Shown here piece after piece: positions 1 through 8,187 of a stretch of 64,000 bases of DNA. This stretch comes from Halosimplex aquaticum. Its GTDB lineage: Archaea > Halobacteriota > Halobacteria > Halobacteriales > Haloarculaceae. Numbering within the stretch: the first letter of the stretch is position 1; every line of letters starts with the position of its first letter. Location: NCBI RefSeq assembly GCF_028747785.1, contig NZ_CP118160.1, positions 1-64,000 of the forward strand, given 5' to 3'. The position numbers were made by a program, and so were the translations under genes. The notes under the pieces were generated by a model. It saw nothing but the letters and a program-made list of their open reading frames with translations. It was not told the origin of the DNA and did not search any database.

Positions 1-444
1 GGCGATGCGCGTCACCCGTGACGCGCTCGCCGTCGCCCAGCCGATCTGGATGCTCGGTGACAGCGCCTACGACACGCTCGACTGGCACGACCTCCTGCTG
101 ACCGCAGGAGTCGTGCCAATCGCCCTACAACCCGCGAAACACCGACGATCCGCTCAATATCAAGTACAGAGTCGAAGACCGCATCGAGAAACACAGTGAC
201 GAGATTCAGCTCAAACAGTCGATCACAGACGAGACGTACAACCGCCGGAGTCAGGTCGAGCGAACGAACGATGCGGTCAAGGACTGCGGCCTCGGGACGC
301 TACGCGCCCGAGGCCGCGTCCACGCCCGAGCGCAGGTGTTCCTTGCGCTGCGTTCGACTCGTCGTCGCCGTCACCAACTACGAACGAGGTGACAATCCGG
401 GAAGCACCGTCATCACGGTATGAGATGGATTCTATGACACCCTC
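1..444 (+). mobile_element. 3' remnant of an IS4-like insertion sequence (broken transposase)
   Basis: The reading frame at the left edge matches the last ~150 residues of the intact 330-aa transposases at 38.1 and 60.4 kb (shared stretches RVTRDALAV, GDSAYDTLDWHD, NYERGDNPGS), but at clearly lower identity. The frame breaks near base 125 and the match continues in other frames to about base 420. The sequence TTCTATGACACCCTC at 430-444 equals the terminal inverted repeat of the intact copies. It is therefore the right end of a related but diverged, inactive element; its left part lies outside the window. Confidence 0.85.
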
Positions 445-515
445 TAAGGAAGCTAAGAGGGATGGGGCAAGGCTAAAGCAGGCCCGTGTTTATACTCTAT
501 GTAGGAAACGCAGGT

Positions 516-1342
516 ATGAGTACTATAGAACGATTGCAAAATATACGCCAGAGTCTCTCGACTCGAGAAAGTCGACTCCTTACACGACTCGCTGGCGCGG
601 GTCACCAGATCATCTCCGTCGACGACATCGAGACGACGCTGGAGGTCCCCCCGAACACCGCCCGCGAGATCGCCTCCCGGCTCACCGAAAAGGGCTGGCT
701 CGACCAGCTCTTCCCGGGCACGTATCTCATCATTCCACTCACTGCCGGCGAGGAAGCCGTGTACACAACCCACGAGTACCTCATCGCCGCCCACGTCGCC
801 GAGCCGATGTACATCGGCTACTATAGCGCCCTCAGCCACCACGGGCTGACCGAACAGGTCCCCCGGACGGTGTACGTCGTCACGCCGACCCGGGCGCAAA
901 GCCGAGAGATCCACGGCGTCCCGTACCGCGTCACGACAGTCACCGAGCGGAAATTCTTCGGCTTTGAGTCGACATCGATCGAGGGCACGACCGTTCAGGT
1001 CAGCGACCTGGAGAAGACGCTGGTCGACTGTGCGGACCACCCCGAGTTGTGGTGGCCTTCGGGAACTTGCGACCGCGATGCGAACTGCCGACGAACGGGG
1101 CTGCGACTGGGACACGGTCGGTGAGTACCTCGGACGCCTCGACAACGGTGCTGCGACCAAGCGAATCGTCTACCTCGCCGACCAGCTCGGCATCAACCCC
1201 CGCCCGTGAGGAACTCGTCGCGTCGTTCACGAGTGGGTACTCGCTGCTGGATCCGACGCGGCCCGAAACCGGATCGACCGACAGCACGTATCGCCTTCGA
1301 ATCAACGTCGAGCCAGCCACGCTAGAGCCGACGGAGTCCTGA
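516..1342 (+). pseudogene. AbiEi-family antitoxin-like protein, frameshifted
   Basis: An N-terminal winged helix (about residues 20-60) is followed by the domain typical of type IV antitoxins of the AbiEi family, including YIGYYSALSHHGLTEQ and a VSDLEKTLVDCADHPEL segment. The frame is lost near base 1060; the match goes on in a second frame (ATKRIVYLADQLGIN) and a third (SFTSGYSLLDP). The same tail is found in the fragment at 3.4-3.8 kb, which confirms that these frames belong together. ATG 516 is chosen because the family starts just before the helix-turn-helix. No AbiEii-type nucleotidyltransferase toxin follows, so the system is an inactive orphan. Confidence 0.75.
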
Positions 1343-1406
1343 CCAGGGTGCGAAGTCAGCATACCTTCAGTCTCCGGCACTGAGAACGGGGCTGTTCTAC
1401 GACGAA

Positions 1407-1895
1407 CTATCGGGTTGTACCACCATCGACGGCGTCGAGATCGGGTTCGTCGAACTCGAGTGCTTCCGCGACAGCTTCAGGAAGCTCCGGACGGGGCGCC
1501 GATTCGTGGCGTTCGATTTTCTCGGTCTTCCGCGTGCTTTCGTAGAGAGCGCGTGCGACCAGAAGCCCACGGAGATACTTGTAGTCGTGGAGGACCTCGG
1601 CGCCCCGCTCCGTGAATCCGTAGAACTGGGAGGGGAGATCACGTTTTCCCTCGCTTGGTTCGTACGTGTAGCGTGCGAGGAGCCCGGCGTCGATCAACGT
1701 CTCCAACTGGTCTTTGATGGCCGCCTGGCTCTTTCCCGTCATATACTCGAGTTCGGCGAGCGACATCAGATGGGCGGGGTGGCCCAGCAGCTCCTGGATG
1801 ATGAGATGGCGCGTATCCTGGGACAGCAGCTTGAACAGCCGCTGCTGTTCCGCGAACGGCCCTGCATCGGCCGCGCCAGTGTCGGTTTCGCTCAT
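1407..1895 (-). CDS. Winged-helix transcriptional regulator
   Basis: 162 aa. Residues 15-95 fit the haloarchaeal ArsR/PadR-like winged helix: an N-terminal helix (EQQRLFKLLSQDTRHLIIQ), a recognition region (LAELEYMTGKSQAAIKDQLETLIDAGLL) and a wing ending in FYGFTERG. The C-terminal part is charged and probably helical (dimerisation). It resembles the protein at 2917-3324 in layout, including the QFYGFTERG/KFYGLTEDG wing, so the two are distant paralogues around the same remnant genes. No ligand-binding cysteines are seen, so the signal is unknown. Confidence 0.8.
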   Translation of the reverse strand: MSETDTGAADAGPFAEQQRLFKLLSQDTRHLIIQELLGHPAHLMSLAELEYMTGKSQAAIKDQLETLIDAGLLARYTYEPSEGKRDLPSQFYGFTERGAEVLHDYKYLRGLLVARALYESTRKTEKIERHESAPRPELPEAVAEALEFDEPDLDAVDGGTTR

Positions 1896-2010
1896 ACGTG
1901 ATGGTACGAGATAGGACGCTATAACAGTTAGGGTTGTCCAAGTTGGTTAACTCAGAAAAAACCAAAGTGATTCAGAAGGAATAAGGTGGTGTGGTTTGAA
2001 TCAGCAGCTA

Positions 2011-2806
2011 ATGACTGACTCAAGCCCGCCGCCGGACGCTGGGGAGATTATGACCGTTGTTCACGAGGCCGTCGGGGGCATCGAACTTGAGCCTGCAGAG
2101 AAACGGGAAATCTGGCGGTTCACCCAGCGTGAATTGCCGTATCTCTGGAGTCAGCGGACATCGTATTTCATCTTGGGGAGCTATCGCGACCCCTATATCC
2201 GCCGGCTTCACGCCGTCCAAAACGAACTCACGAAGCAGCTCGGTGCCTATCCGTTCATCATGGGTGATCTCCTCGAACTTCCGACTGACCGCCTCAATAC
2301 GTTCGATATCATGTTTTCGTTGCTCGCGACATACAGCGACTACATCGTTGGGGTCTTCGAGAAGGAGAGTGGTGGGAGAGGCGCCTGAATTGGGCGAAAT
2401 CGATGACCCGCCGTATTTCGACAAGTCGTACGTGTTCCCACGTGATTACGCGTGGGTGACTGACGAGAACCTTGACTCGACACAGCACGTCATTCAGGCC
2501 GCCCTCGAGATCGCGTTCGCAGACGATTTGTCGGCGGATGAAGTCCAATCAAAAGTCGAGTCGCTCGTTGATCGCGCCCAAGAGAGCAGTCTCGACATCG
2601 ACGAACAGGAGGTGTGGGATGTGATCGACGACCGGGCAGATGAGGGCGAAGAGCCGGCAGCGTACAGTTGGGTCCATCTCAACAAGTTCCGCAAATTCGA
2701 ACTCCACGAGCGGTGCTTCCCGTGGACGACAGAGGACGAACTCCGAACTGTGGTTGACGAACTCCCGTCCCCGACGCCACGTCCGGAGTGGGAAGAGAGT
2801 GGGTAA
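2011..2806 (+). pseudogene. Conserved-looking hypothetical protein with one frameshift
   Basis: Two overlapping frames read as one acidic protein of about 265 aa. The first runs from ATG 2011 to about 2380 and ends in DYIVGVFEKESGG. The second picks up as EAPELGEIDDPPYFDKSYVFPRDYAW and ends at 2806. The junction is a single-base slip in a G-rich run near 2375-2385. No recognised domain; the first part contains FILGSYRDPYIRRL, which looks like a compact alpha/beta fold. The regularity on both sides suggests a recent or artefactual frameshift. Function unknown. Confidence 0.6.
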
Positions 2807-2865
2807 CAGTGAATTATCCTGCCCTACTCGCTTGGCGGTACACTCATCAGAGTGAGTTGGCCCGG

Positions 2866-2887
2866 TAGTTTACTCTCGGGTAAACTA
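2866..2887. promoter_or_regulatory. Perfect inverted repeat, probable operator
   Basis: TAGTTTAC at 2866-2873 and GTAAACTA at 2880-2887 form a perfect 8-bp inverted repeat with a 6-base spacer. It ends 29 bases before the start of the winged-helix gene at 2917, the usual place for a site controlling that promoter. The size suits a dimeric winged-helix protein. Autoregulation is an inference. Confidence 0.55.
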
Positions 2888-2916
2888 CTTTACTACGCCC
2901 GGTCGAACACATCGTT

Positions 2917-3324
2917 ATGGATGCTGGTTCGGGTGTCGGCGACGACACGACACCACGCGAACTCGTCCACTTCATTACACAGCAGACACGATTTTCGCTT
3001 ATCAGCGATATTCTCGCTCACCCCCAACAGCTCCCATCGATGTACGAACTCGAAGAGCTGAATCCCAGTGTGAGCGATGCGACCGTCTACAAGCACATCC
3101 AGAAGCTGATCGGCGCCGGCATCGTCACAGAGGTCGCCCTGGACGACGACCAGCGCCGGCAGGGGTATCCCTGGAAGTTCTACGGCCTCACCGAAGACGG
3201 CCGCGAGTTCTTGGAGACGCACAATCTGCTCGCCGCGGAGGAGACACTTCAGCAGATCTACGACACCATCGCCGATAAGCCCGAGAAGATGGTCAAATAC
3301 GAGAACACACCCCGTCCGGATTAG
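2917..3324 (+). CDS. Winged-helix transcriptional regulator
   Basis: 135 aa. The winged helix covers about residues 12-95 with recognition segment ELEELNPSVSDATVYKHIQKL, followed by a wing KFYGLTEDG and a short C-terminal helical tail. The size and layout fit PadR/ArsR-like regulators common on haloarchaeal plasmids. The start at ATG 2917 follows the inverted repeat at 2866-2887. No metal-binding residues are visible. Confidence 0.8.
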   Translation: MDAGSGVGDDTTPRELVHFITQQTRFSLISDILAHPQQLPSMYELEELNPSVSDATVYKHIQKLIGAGIVTEVALDDDQRRQGYPWKFYGLTEDGREFLETHNLLAAEETLQQIYDTIADKPEKMVKYENTPRPD

Positions 3325-3406
3325 GAGTGATTGTCAGAGAATAGGGAGCGATAGTCTGTCGTTAGTCCCGGAGATCAGCCACTGACTGACCGACTTCACG
3401 GACGTA

Positions 3407-3820
3407 GTCGCTCCGCTCAAGATCAAATTCTTCGGCTACGAGTCGAGGCTCATCGAGGGCACCGCCGTGAACGTCGCAGATGTGGAAAAGACGACCGTTG
3501 ACTGTACCGACCATCCCGAACTCTGTGGTGGCATCCGAGAATTCGTACAGGCGATAGTCGTCGCGGAGGATCGAGACTATTCGTGGGCGACGGTCGTTGA
3601 GTGCCTCCAGCGACCCGACAACGGCGCTGCGACCAAGCGGATCGTCTACCTCGCCGACCAGCTCGGCATTGACCTCCCGGCGCGTGAGACGCTCCTCAAG
3701 TCATTCACGAGCGGGTGTCCGCTCCTCGACCCAATGCGATCCGAACAGGGAAGCTACGACAGTGAGTATCATCTCCGAATCAACGTCGACTGGGAGAGAC
3801 TCGGTTCGATGGAATCCTGA
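3407..3820 (+). pseudogene. C-terminal fragment of an AbiEi-family antitoxin
   Basis: An open frame without a proper start encodes KFFGYESRLIEGTAVNVADVEK and then a GGIREF-to-SMES tail, colinear with the C-terminal half of the broken gene at 516-1342 (shared NGAATKRIVYLADQLGI). The N-terminal winged helix and first half are missing. It is a second, separately diverged AbiEi remnant placed just before a Fic-like gene. Unlikely to be expressed as a working antitoxin. Confidence 0.7.
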
Positions 3821-3991
3821 TGCCAGGTCGGTCCGAAAGGTAGCGTGAATTAAGATGCTCCTCCAAGTACAGCGAATCAGGTAGATGGGTCACGTCTATT
3901 ATCACCAACCGGCGACAATCAGTTCTCTCTTGATTTTGTCCACGAGGCTCCATCAGAGATCGTTGCCAGGATTGTCGAGTACGACGATGAC

Positions 3992-4759
3992 GTGGCGGTG
4001 AAGGTTCGCAAGTACGATCTTGACAGCGAGTACTTCGGTATCTATACCTTCCGCGTCGGTGGTGGGGACGTCGGCGATCTCGAATTCGATCTTGGCGAGG
4101 CACTCTCAGAGATGGGTGCTGATAACGGTACCATCGTTGCCCGGCTCCTCGAGATCTATCAAGCACTCATAGCCCAGAACGAGGAAGAAGAAGGAGTTCC
4201 CGTTGAAGCGTACAAGAACATCGACATCGATGCACTCCCAGACGCGCTCAACCGGACATCGTGGGAGGGCAGCGCGACTGATGTTGCAGGCCGTCTCGCC
4301 TCAAATATCATTCTCAAACACGCGCTTCCGAATGGGAACCATCGGACTGCAGTTGCCCTGATTCAGTTCTACCTCCGTCGGATTGCTTCCGATTTCTCGA
4401 TGCCAGAGACCTCCGTGGAAATCGACTCAGAGACATACGACTGGCGGGAGTGGGTAAACGAGTATATTAACGAGTCAAAACGACTCTTGACGGTTCGTCG
4501 GAAGAATGTTCTACTCAAACATCTCTCTGACTTCGGAGCGACAACGCTTGAGCGGAAACACGAGGTCCAGATCGACCTGACGGCATACGAGCTGGATATG
4601 TATCCCTCAGAAGCGAAAGCTGTCTACGCGACAGCGCACGAGGAACTCTGGATCGAATTCGTCGAAGAGGCAGTAGAGCGCACCGACAACCCCGAGCTGA
4701 TGGAGACCCCTGGGCTATCCAAGGCGGAGTTCGCAGAGAAAATTCGGAACCTCGAGTGA
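3992..4759 (+). CDS. Fic/Doc-like protein, possibly N-terminally incomplete
   Basis: The segment KHALPNGNHRTAVALIQFYL (about residues 110-129) matches the Fic/Doc active-site motif H-x-F-x-[D/N]-G-N-x-R, with Leu in place of Phe. Fic proteins transfer AMP or phosphate to target proteins; Doc phosphorylates EF-Tu. The rest is helical, as expected. The only usable in-frame start is GTG 3992, yet the frame stays open upstream to a stop at about 3855 without an ATG, so the true N-terminus may have been lost. It lies after an AbiEi remnant; no small antitoxin (Phd-like) is evident beside it. Confidence 0.6.
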   Translation: MAVKVRKYDLDSEYFGIYTFRVGGGDVGDLEFDLGEALSEMGADNGTIVARLLEIYQALIAQNEEEEGVPVEAYKNIDIDALPDALNRTSWEGSATDVAGRLASNIILKHALPNGNHRTAVALIQFYLRRIASDFSMPETSVEIDSETYDWREWVNEYINESKRLLTVRRKNVLLKHLSDFGATTLERKHEVQIDLTAYELDMYPSEAKAVYATAHEELWIEFVEEAVERTDNPELMETPGLSKAEFAEKIRNLE

Positions 4760-4769
4760 ACGGCGTGCG

Positions 4770-5027
4770 CTAGTCTTGGAGCATCGCGACTGTTCGGCCC
4801 GTCTCCTCGGCCTCTTCGCTCCGCGACATCCCGTATGTTGCGAGAGCCTCCTCAACCGCGTCGTCCAGATCCATTAGTCAAGCAAATCTTGGCTCTGCCA
4901 ACGTATAAAGTCTCGCACGATTTGCGTTTATCATAGCATCGGCTAACTCGCCAACCGAGTAGGACCGATCCCGCAAACAGTCGATAACCCGTAGCTCCAC
5001 TCCCTCATAGATTCCAATCTCTCCGAT
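4770..5027 (-). other. Two short unrecognised open frames, probable gene remnants
   Basis: On the minus strand a frame without a start (to about 4877) encodes VELRVIDCLRDRSYSVGELA, which has a helix-turn-helix look. Two bases after its stop, ATG 4874 opens a 34-residue acidic frame ending at 4770. The close spacing suggests the remains of a small two-gene unit facing the Fic-like gene. No family is recognised. Confidence 0.3.
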
Positions 5028-5148
5028 TTATGTATACGTATATCGGTGAGGATGGAATACAGGCTCTTGGCACTCAGGTCGGGGCGTCAAATGGTGAGGC
5101 GTTTGTACAAACGGATTTCGGAGAGGCAATTCGATCTGCGAGTCCGAA

Positions 5149-5769
5149 CTACTCGAGAGGCGACGTGAACAGGCGCCGATACTCATCGAGCCACTCGATC
5201 TCGTGGTACGTCACGTCGTTCTGAATGTCGTATTCAAGCGGGAGTGGATCCGAACGGTGGGCTGTAAACGTGAGGTTGATCTCGATACAGGGTCCGTGCT
5301 CGGAGACGCACTCGAAGCCATCGTCAACGGGGTATACAACGCTAAACCAGCGAATCTGGAACCCAAAGTGGTCACACACATCTCTGACGACTGCAGCATC
5401 GCAATAGGGCGTGTGGACCCACAGTTCCCCGCCAGCGTACGCCTGATCTTTGACACACCAGACTGCATCAAGGGAGCGGAGAAACTCGGCAGCGCGATTG
5501 TAGTGCGCTTCAGTCAGGCGGTCCCACCAGTGGTACTCCTCGACGTCGTCAACGAGGAGCTGGAGGCAATCACCACACACATCATACGCCCGCTCACCAA
5601 GGGAGATTTCGTGGAGTTTGTCGGACTGGGTGGTGTTACACGCATCGCACGGAGGGGAAGCACCACTGCACTGGCATCCGGGGGATGATCGCTGTTCGGT
5701 GTGGTTGGAATACCCGCTGTTTGCACTCTCTGGCTTCTGAGATTCGTTTGAGTCGGTATTCTCGGTCAT
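5149..5769 (-). CDS. Hypothetical protein with Cys-rich N-terminal region
   Basis: 206 aa. A low-complexity start (residues 1-30) is followed by a cluster CQCSGASPPCDACN and then CGDC, which could bind zinc. Residues 75-206 form an alpha/beta-like region rich in Trp and His (EEYHWWDRLTEAHY, WVHTPYCDAAVV). No known domain is recognised. It stands alone, with about 700 bases of non-coding sequence before the tRNA array. Confidence 0.5.
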   Translation of the reverse strand: MTENTDSNESQKPESANSGYSNHTEQRSSPGCQCSGASPPCDACNTTQSDKLHEISLGERAYDVCGDCLQLLVDDVEEYHWWDRLTEAHYNRAAEFLRSLDAVWCVKDQAYAGGELWVHTPYCDAAVVRDVCDHFGFQIRWFSVVYPVDDGFECVSEHGPCIEINLTFTAHRSDPLPLEYDIQNDVTYHEIEWLDEYRRLFTSPLE

Positions 5770-6493
5770 TGGTATCCAACCGAGAACCGTCAGTCACGCC
5801 GTGTGACTGGGCTCCCGGCTAGAACCGAACCGACGATCGGCCACTCATCTATCGTCACAGAGAGCAGGTTGGTGTAAATAGTTTCTGTGAATCCAATCGA
5901 GGACACCGGCCAGCACCCGGCTATCGACGACAGCCGATCCTAGACGATGAACGTCATATGTAACCGTATCTCGAAGTGTGACTGCCGTGCCTGTGAGTAA
6001 CACACCCAAACTAATTTTAATACAATTGCCACGATATTTTCTGCTGACGTTCGATACACTCCTCAAACCGAGAGAGTTCAACACGATGATCATCACTCGC
6101 CTCACCCCGCGGCGTGCTCGTTCTCGCTTAGCCGCGGGTCCCGTGTTCGGCGAGTGCCTACAAGATCAGCGTGCGAAGAGCCCGGGCGCAAACCGCCGGA
6201 TCCACGTCGACTTCGAATACGAGAGTTCGACGCAATCCGGCGACGGCCGGACACTCTCACCCGCATAACTCGGCCCCCATACGGACTACCCGTCACGGGT
6301 CGGGGAACACGGGATTGCCGCCTGCCTGTGCCCAGTACTCGCTCAGGACACAGCCTAATACGAGTGCGGGATGCCAGGCTCGCGGCTGATTGGTTTCCGT
6401 TCGTTTCGATACAGGGTCGAACGGGCTCCGTCCGCGCTGAGCGCACGGAAGTCGTTAGCCAACAGCCCCGCAGCGAGAGCTGCGGCTACGTAG
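5770..6493. other. Non-coding stretch before the tRNA array
   Basis: No convincing gene on either strand. A long imperfect stem (GCCGGAT near 6193 with ATCCGGC near 6240) and a short GTC-rich region around 6290-6305 are seen. The segment 6425-6493 is rich in hairpins and may contain a decayed tRNA, but no complete cloverleaf could be drawn. Confidence 0.4.
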
Positions 6494-6569
6494 AGCCCCG
6501 GAGTCTCCGCTGGCGAGGGACGCCGGACTTTGAATCCGGAGGTCGCCGGTTCGATTCCGGCCGGGGCGA
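6494..6569 (+). tRNA. tRNA-Gln (anticodon TTG)
   Basis: Cloverleaf by eye: acceptor AGCCCCG with CGGGGCG (A1-G72 mismatch), D-stem GTCT/GGAC, anticodon stem CCGGA/TCCGG with loop CTTTGAA, T-arm GCCGG-TTCGATT-CCGGC. No encoded CCA. First confident tRNA of the array; the next starts 3 bases downstream. Confidence 0.8.
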
Positions 6570-6572
6570 CAT

Positions 6573-6646
6573 GCCGACGTGGTGTAACCCGGCGAGCATA
6601 CGGCCCTGTCGCGGTCGTGATCCGGGTTCAAACCCCGGCGTCGGCG
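6573..6646 (+). tRNA. tRNA-Asp (anticodon GTC)
   Basis: Acceptor GCCGACG/CGTCGGC with discriminator G; anticodon stem CGGCC/GGTCG with loop CTGTCGC; T-arm CCGGG-TTCAAAC-CCCGG. The CATACG...GTCGTGA core is close to the usual haloarchaeal tRNA-Asp. Confidence 0.9.
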
Positions 6647-6810
6647 TGGATGCGTGGCGTGGCCACGTGGGGATACCCATCGAGGTAGGCAGCCCGTTGG
6701 TGCGATCAGCTGGATCGTTCCGACGATGCTGGGCCCAGCAGGGTCCGCAACCTACATGAGCCGGTGTGGTATTCCCGGGAACCTCCCGAAGTACGCCCCC
6801 GCGATGAGAC

Positions 6811-6891
6811 GCGCAACCACGACTACTCGGTCGCGGTTGCGCAGTTGGAAAGTCGTACAGATAGATAATCAACTGCCGAACGCTCGGCAGT
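6811..6891 (+). ncRNA. Candidate structured RNA inside the tRNA array
   Basis: Three hairpins follow one another: GCGCAACC (6811) with GGTTGCGC (ends 6842), extended by GAC/GTC; CAGTTG (6842) with CAACTG (ends 6875) around a 22-base loop; and ACTGCCGA (6872) with TCGGCAGT (ends 6891) around a 4-base loop. The last two compete for a few bases. It is not a tRNA. Because a Ro60 gene lies in the same array, a Y-RNA-like partner is possible, but this rests on structure and context only. Confidence 0.35.
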
Positions 6892-6896
6892 CCGGT

Positions 6897-6969
6897 AAGC
6901 CGATGGTCCAGCGGACGACGATCTGTGCCTTGGGCGCACAGGATCGAGGTTCGAATCCGCGTCGGCTCA
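6897..6969 (+). tRNA. tRNA-Pro (anticodon TGG)
   Basis: Anticodon stem TGTGC/GCACA with loop CTTGGGC. The acceptor pairs in six of seven positions (A1-C72 mismatch), the D-stem has three pairs with GG in the loop, and the T-stem CGAGG/CCGCG has one A-G mismatch. A complete but weakened cloverleaf. Confidence 0.7.
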
Positions 6970-6973
6970 CTGT

Positions 6974-7060
6974 GCCGCGACTGGGTATTGGGGAACCCAG
7001 CGGCCTGCTATGCCGTGGCCGTCTGCTATCGGTCTCCCGGTTCGAATCCGGGTCGCGGCG
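6974..7060 (+). tRNA. tRNA-Ser (anticodon GCT)
   Basis: Acceptor GCCGCGA/TCGCGGC, discriminator G, anticodon loop CTGCTAT, a long variable arm (GGCCG/CGGTC) and T-arm CCCGG-TTCGAAT-CCGGG. The long variable arm fits a class II serine tRNA. Confidence 0.85.
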
Positions 7061-7062
7061 TC

Positions 7063-7203
7063 ATGACAACGAATGTCTGCCCTGCCTGCGAGGAGGAAGC
7101 GTTCCGTCACGTCCCGATCGGTGAAACAACGTCTATCGACACGATTGGAAGCGTGGAAATCTGCGTCACCGAGGACGGCGCATACTTCCACGGAACAAGG
7201 TGA
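7063..7203 (+). CDS. Small zinc-ribbon-like protein
   Basis: 46 aa beginning MTTNVCPACEEEAF, three bases after the tRNA-Ser end. The CPAC pair at residues 6-9 is a half zinc knuckle; a single later Cys (EICVTEDG) may complete a site or support a dimer. The ATG is the only sensible start. Its placement between tRNA genes suggests co-transcription with them. No assigned family. Confidence 0.5.
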   Translation: MTTNVCPACEEEAFRHVPIGETTSIDTIGSVEICVTEDGAYFHGTR

Positions 7204-7345
7204 CCGCCATCCATCCCTGCCGTGACTGGGTGCTGATGAGCACATTCGCCTCGGTAGAGAGGGTCAGAAGCTGAGTAATGCGCGTCTTCCGGTGTCCCGG
7301 TGAGAAACGCGAGGCGGGCTTGTCGGAGCAAGTTCCGACGGAGAT

Positions 7346-7427
7346 GGTGAGACATGCGGATAGGCGACCGCGCTCGGTGTGAAACCGAGAGCCGCGAGGC
7401 TTCGGAGTTCGACTCTCCGTCTCACCG
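7346..7427 (+). tRNA. tRNA-Ser-like (anticodon TGA, G at position 33)
   Basis: Acceptor GGTGAGA/TCTCACC, discriminator G, anticodon stem CTCGG/CCGAG, long variable arm and T-arm CGGAG-TTCGACT-CTCCG. The anticodon loop TGTGAAA has G where U33 is almost universal, so its decoding ability is doubtful. Confidence 0.75.
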
Positions 7428-7429
7428 TT

Positions 7430-7515
7430 GGCGGGATTTCCGTAGCTTGGTCAAGGGACTGCGTTGGAACCGCAGCGTCCGCAAGGACACGAGTGTTCAA
7501 ATGGCTCTCCCGCCG
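7430..7515 (+). tRNA. tRNA-Ser (anticodon GGA)
   Basis: Acceptor GGCGGGA/TCCCGCC, anticodon stem CTGCG/CGCAG with loop TTGGAAC, variable-arm stem GTCC/GGAC and a T-stem with one mismatch (GAGTG/GGCTC). Third serine isoacceptor in the array; starts 2 bases after the previous tRNA. Confidence 0.8.
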
Positions 7516-7562
7516 CTGCGTGCCGAAGTGATTCGCAGAGTCGCTGGCAATTCTCGAATTGC

Positions 7563-7644
7563 GCCGCCATGCCAGAGTGGTCAAACGGACACGGTCGAGA
7601 CCCGTGTGGTTAGTCCTTCCCAGGTTCGAATCCTGGTGGCGGCA
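7563..7644 (+). tRNA. tRNA-Leu-like (anticodon GAG, C at position 33)
   Basis: Acceptor GCCGCCA/TGGCGGC, discriminator A, anticodon stem CACGG/CCGTG with loop TCGAGAC, long variable arm, T-arm CCAGG-TTCGAAT-CCTGG. Position 33 is C instead of U. Confidence 0.8.
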
Positions 7645-7686
7645 TCCGGCCATCGTGCCTGTAGACAATTCTCGCTTCACCGTTAC

Positions 7687-7769
7687 GTCGCCGTACTCAA
7701 GTGGTCAACGAGAAGCGGTTCAGACCCGCTGGCGTAGGTCCTTCCGAGGTTCGAATCCTCGCGGCGACA
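7687..7769 (+). tRNA. tRNA-Leu (anticodon CAG)
   Basis: Acceptor GTCGCCG/CGGCGAC, discriminator A, anticodon stem AGCGG/CCGCT with loop TTCAGAC, class II variable arm, T-arm CGAGG-TTCGAAT-CCTCG. Confidence 0.9.
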
Positions 7770-7773
7770 TTTT

Positions 7774-7844
7774 CTCCCTGTGGTCTAGCGGTACGATGCC
7801 TCCCTGTAGAGGAGGAGACGCACGTTCGAGTCGTGCCGGGGAGA
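7774..7844 (+). tRNA. tRNA-Tyr (anticodon GTA)
   Basis: Acceptor CTCCCTG/CGGGGAG with C1-G72 and discriminator A, the archaeal tyrosine identity pattern. Anticodon stem CCTCC/GGAGG with loop CTGTAGA; T-arm GCACG-TTCGAGT-CGTGC. Confidence 0.9.
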
Positions 7845-7848
7845 CTGC

Positions 7849-7975
7849 GGGACGGTGGAAGAGCCTGGCATTCACACACTCTCACCGAGTTTTCACCGGA
7901 GAGCCGGTGCGACGGTGAGAGTTCCTTCGTCTCACCTGTAATGAGAACACGCAGGTTCGAATCCTGCCCGTCCCA
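7849..7975 (+). tRNA. tRNA-like gene with ~50-nt insertion (possibly Thr, anticodon TGT)
   Basis: Acceptor GGGACGG/CCGTCCC and T-arm GCAGG-TTCGAAT-CCTGC are perfect, but 127 nt separate the ends. The heptamer TCTCACC occurs at 7880 and 7930; removing one 50-nt unit between them leaves 77 nt with stem TCTCA/TGAGA and loop CCTGTAA. The insert contains the stems CACCGG/CCGGTG and GGTGAGA/TCTCACC. It may be an intron, a fused RNA or decay; the isotype is uncertain. Confidence 0.5.
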
Positions 7976-8009
7976 CTGGCCGACGACTCGTTCCAGACGA
8001 GACCAACCC

Positions 8010-8082
8010 GCTCCAGTGGAGTAGCGGCCAAACTCACGGCCCTCTCACGGCCGAGCCCCCGGTTCGAATCCGGGCTGGAGCA
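8010..8082 (+). tRNA. tRNA-Glu (anticodon CTC)
   Basis: Acceptor GCTCCAG/CTGGAGC, discriminator A, anticodon stem CGGCC/GGCCG with loop CTCTCAC, T-arm CCCGG-TTCGAAT-CCGGG. All stems are fully paired. Confidence 0.9.
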
Positions 8083-8187
8083 TTCTCCAACAGTCCGAGA
8101 CCTCTCACTTCCAGCCGACGAGACTGAGGGACACGGACAGCTGTGGAGAACTAAGAGATGCCCATGAGTGAGTTCCGAATTGTGTGC

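Noticed and set aside
6193..6240. GCCGGAT/ATCCGGC stem considered as a tRNA
   Set aside because: Only 48 bases and no anticodon arm or conserved T-loop placement.
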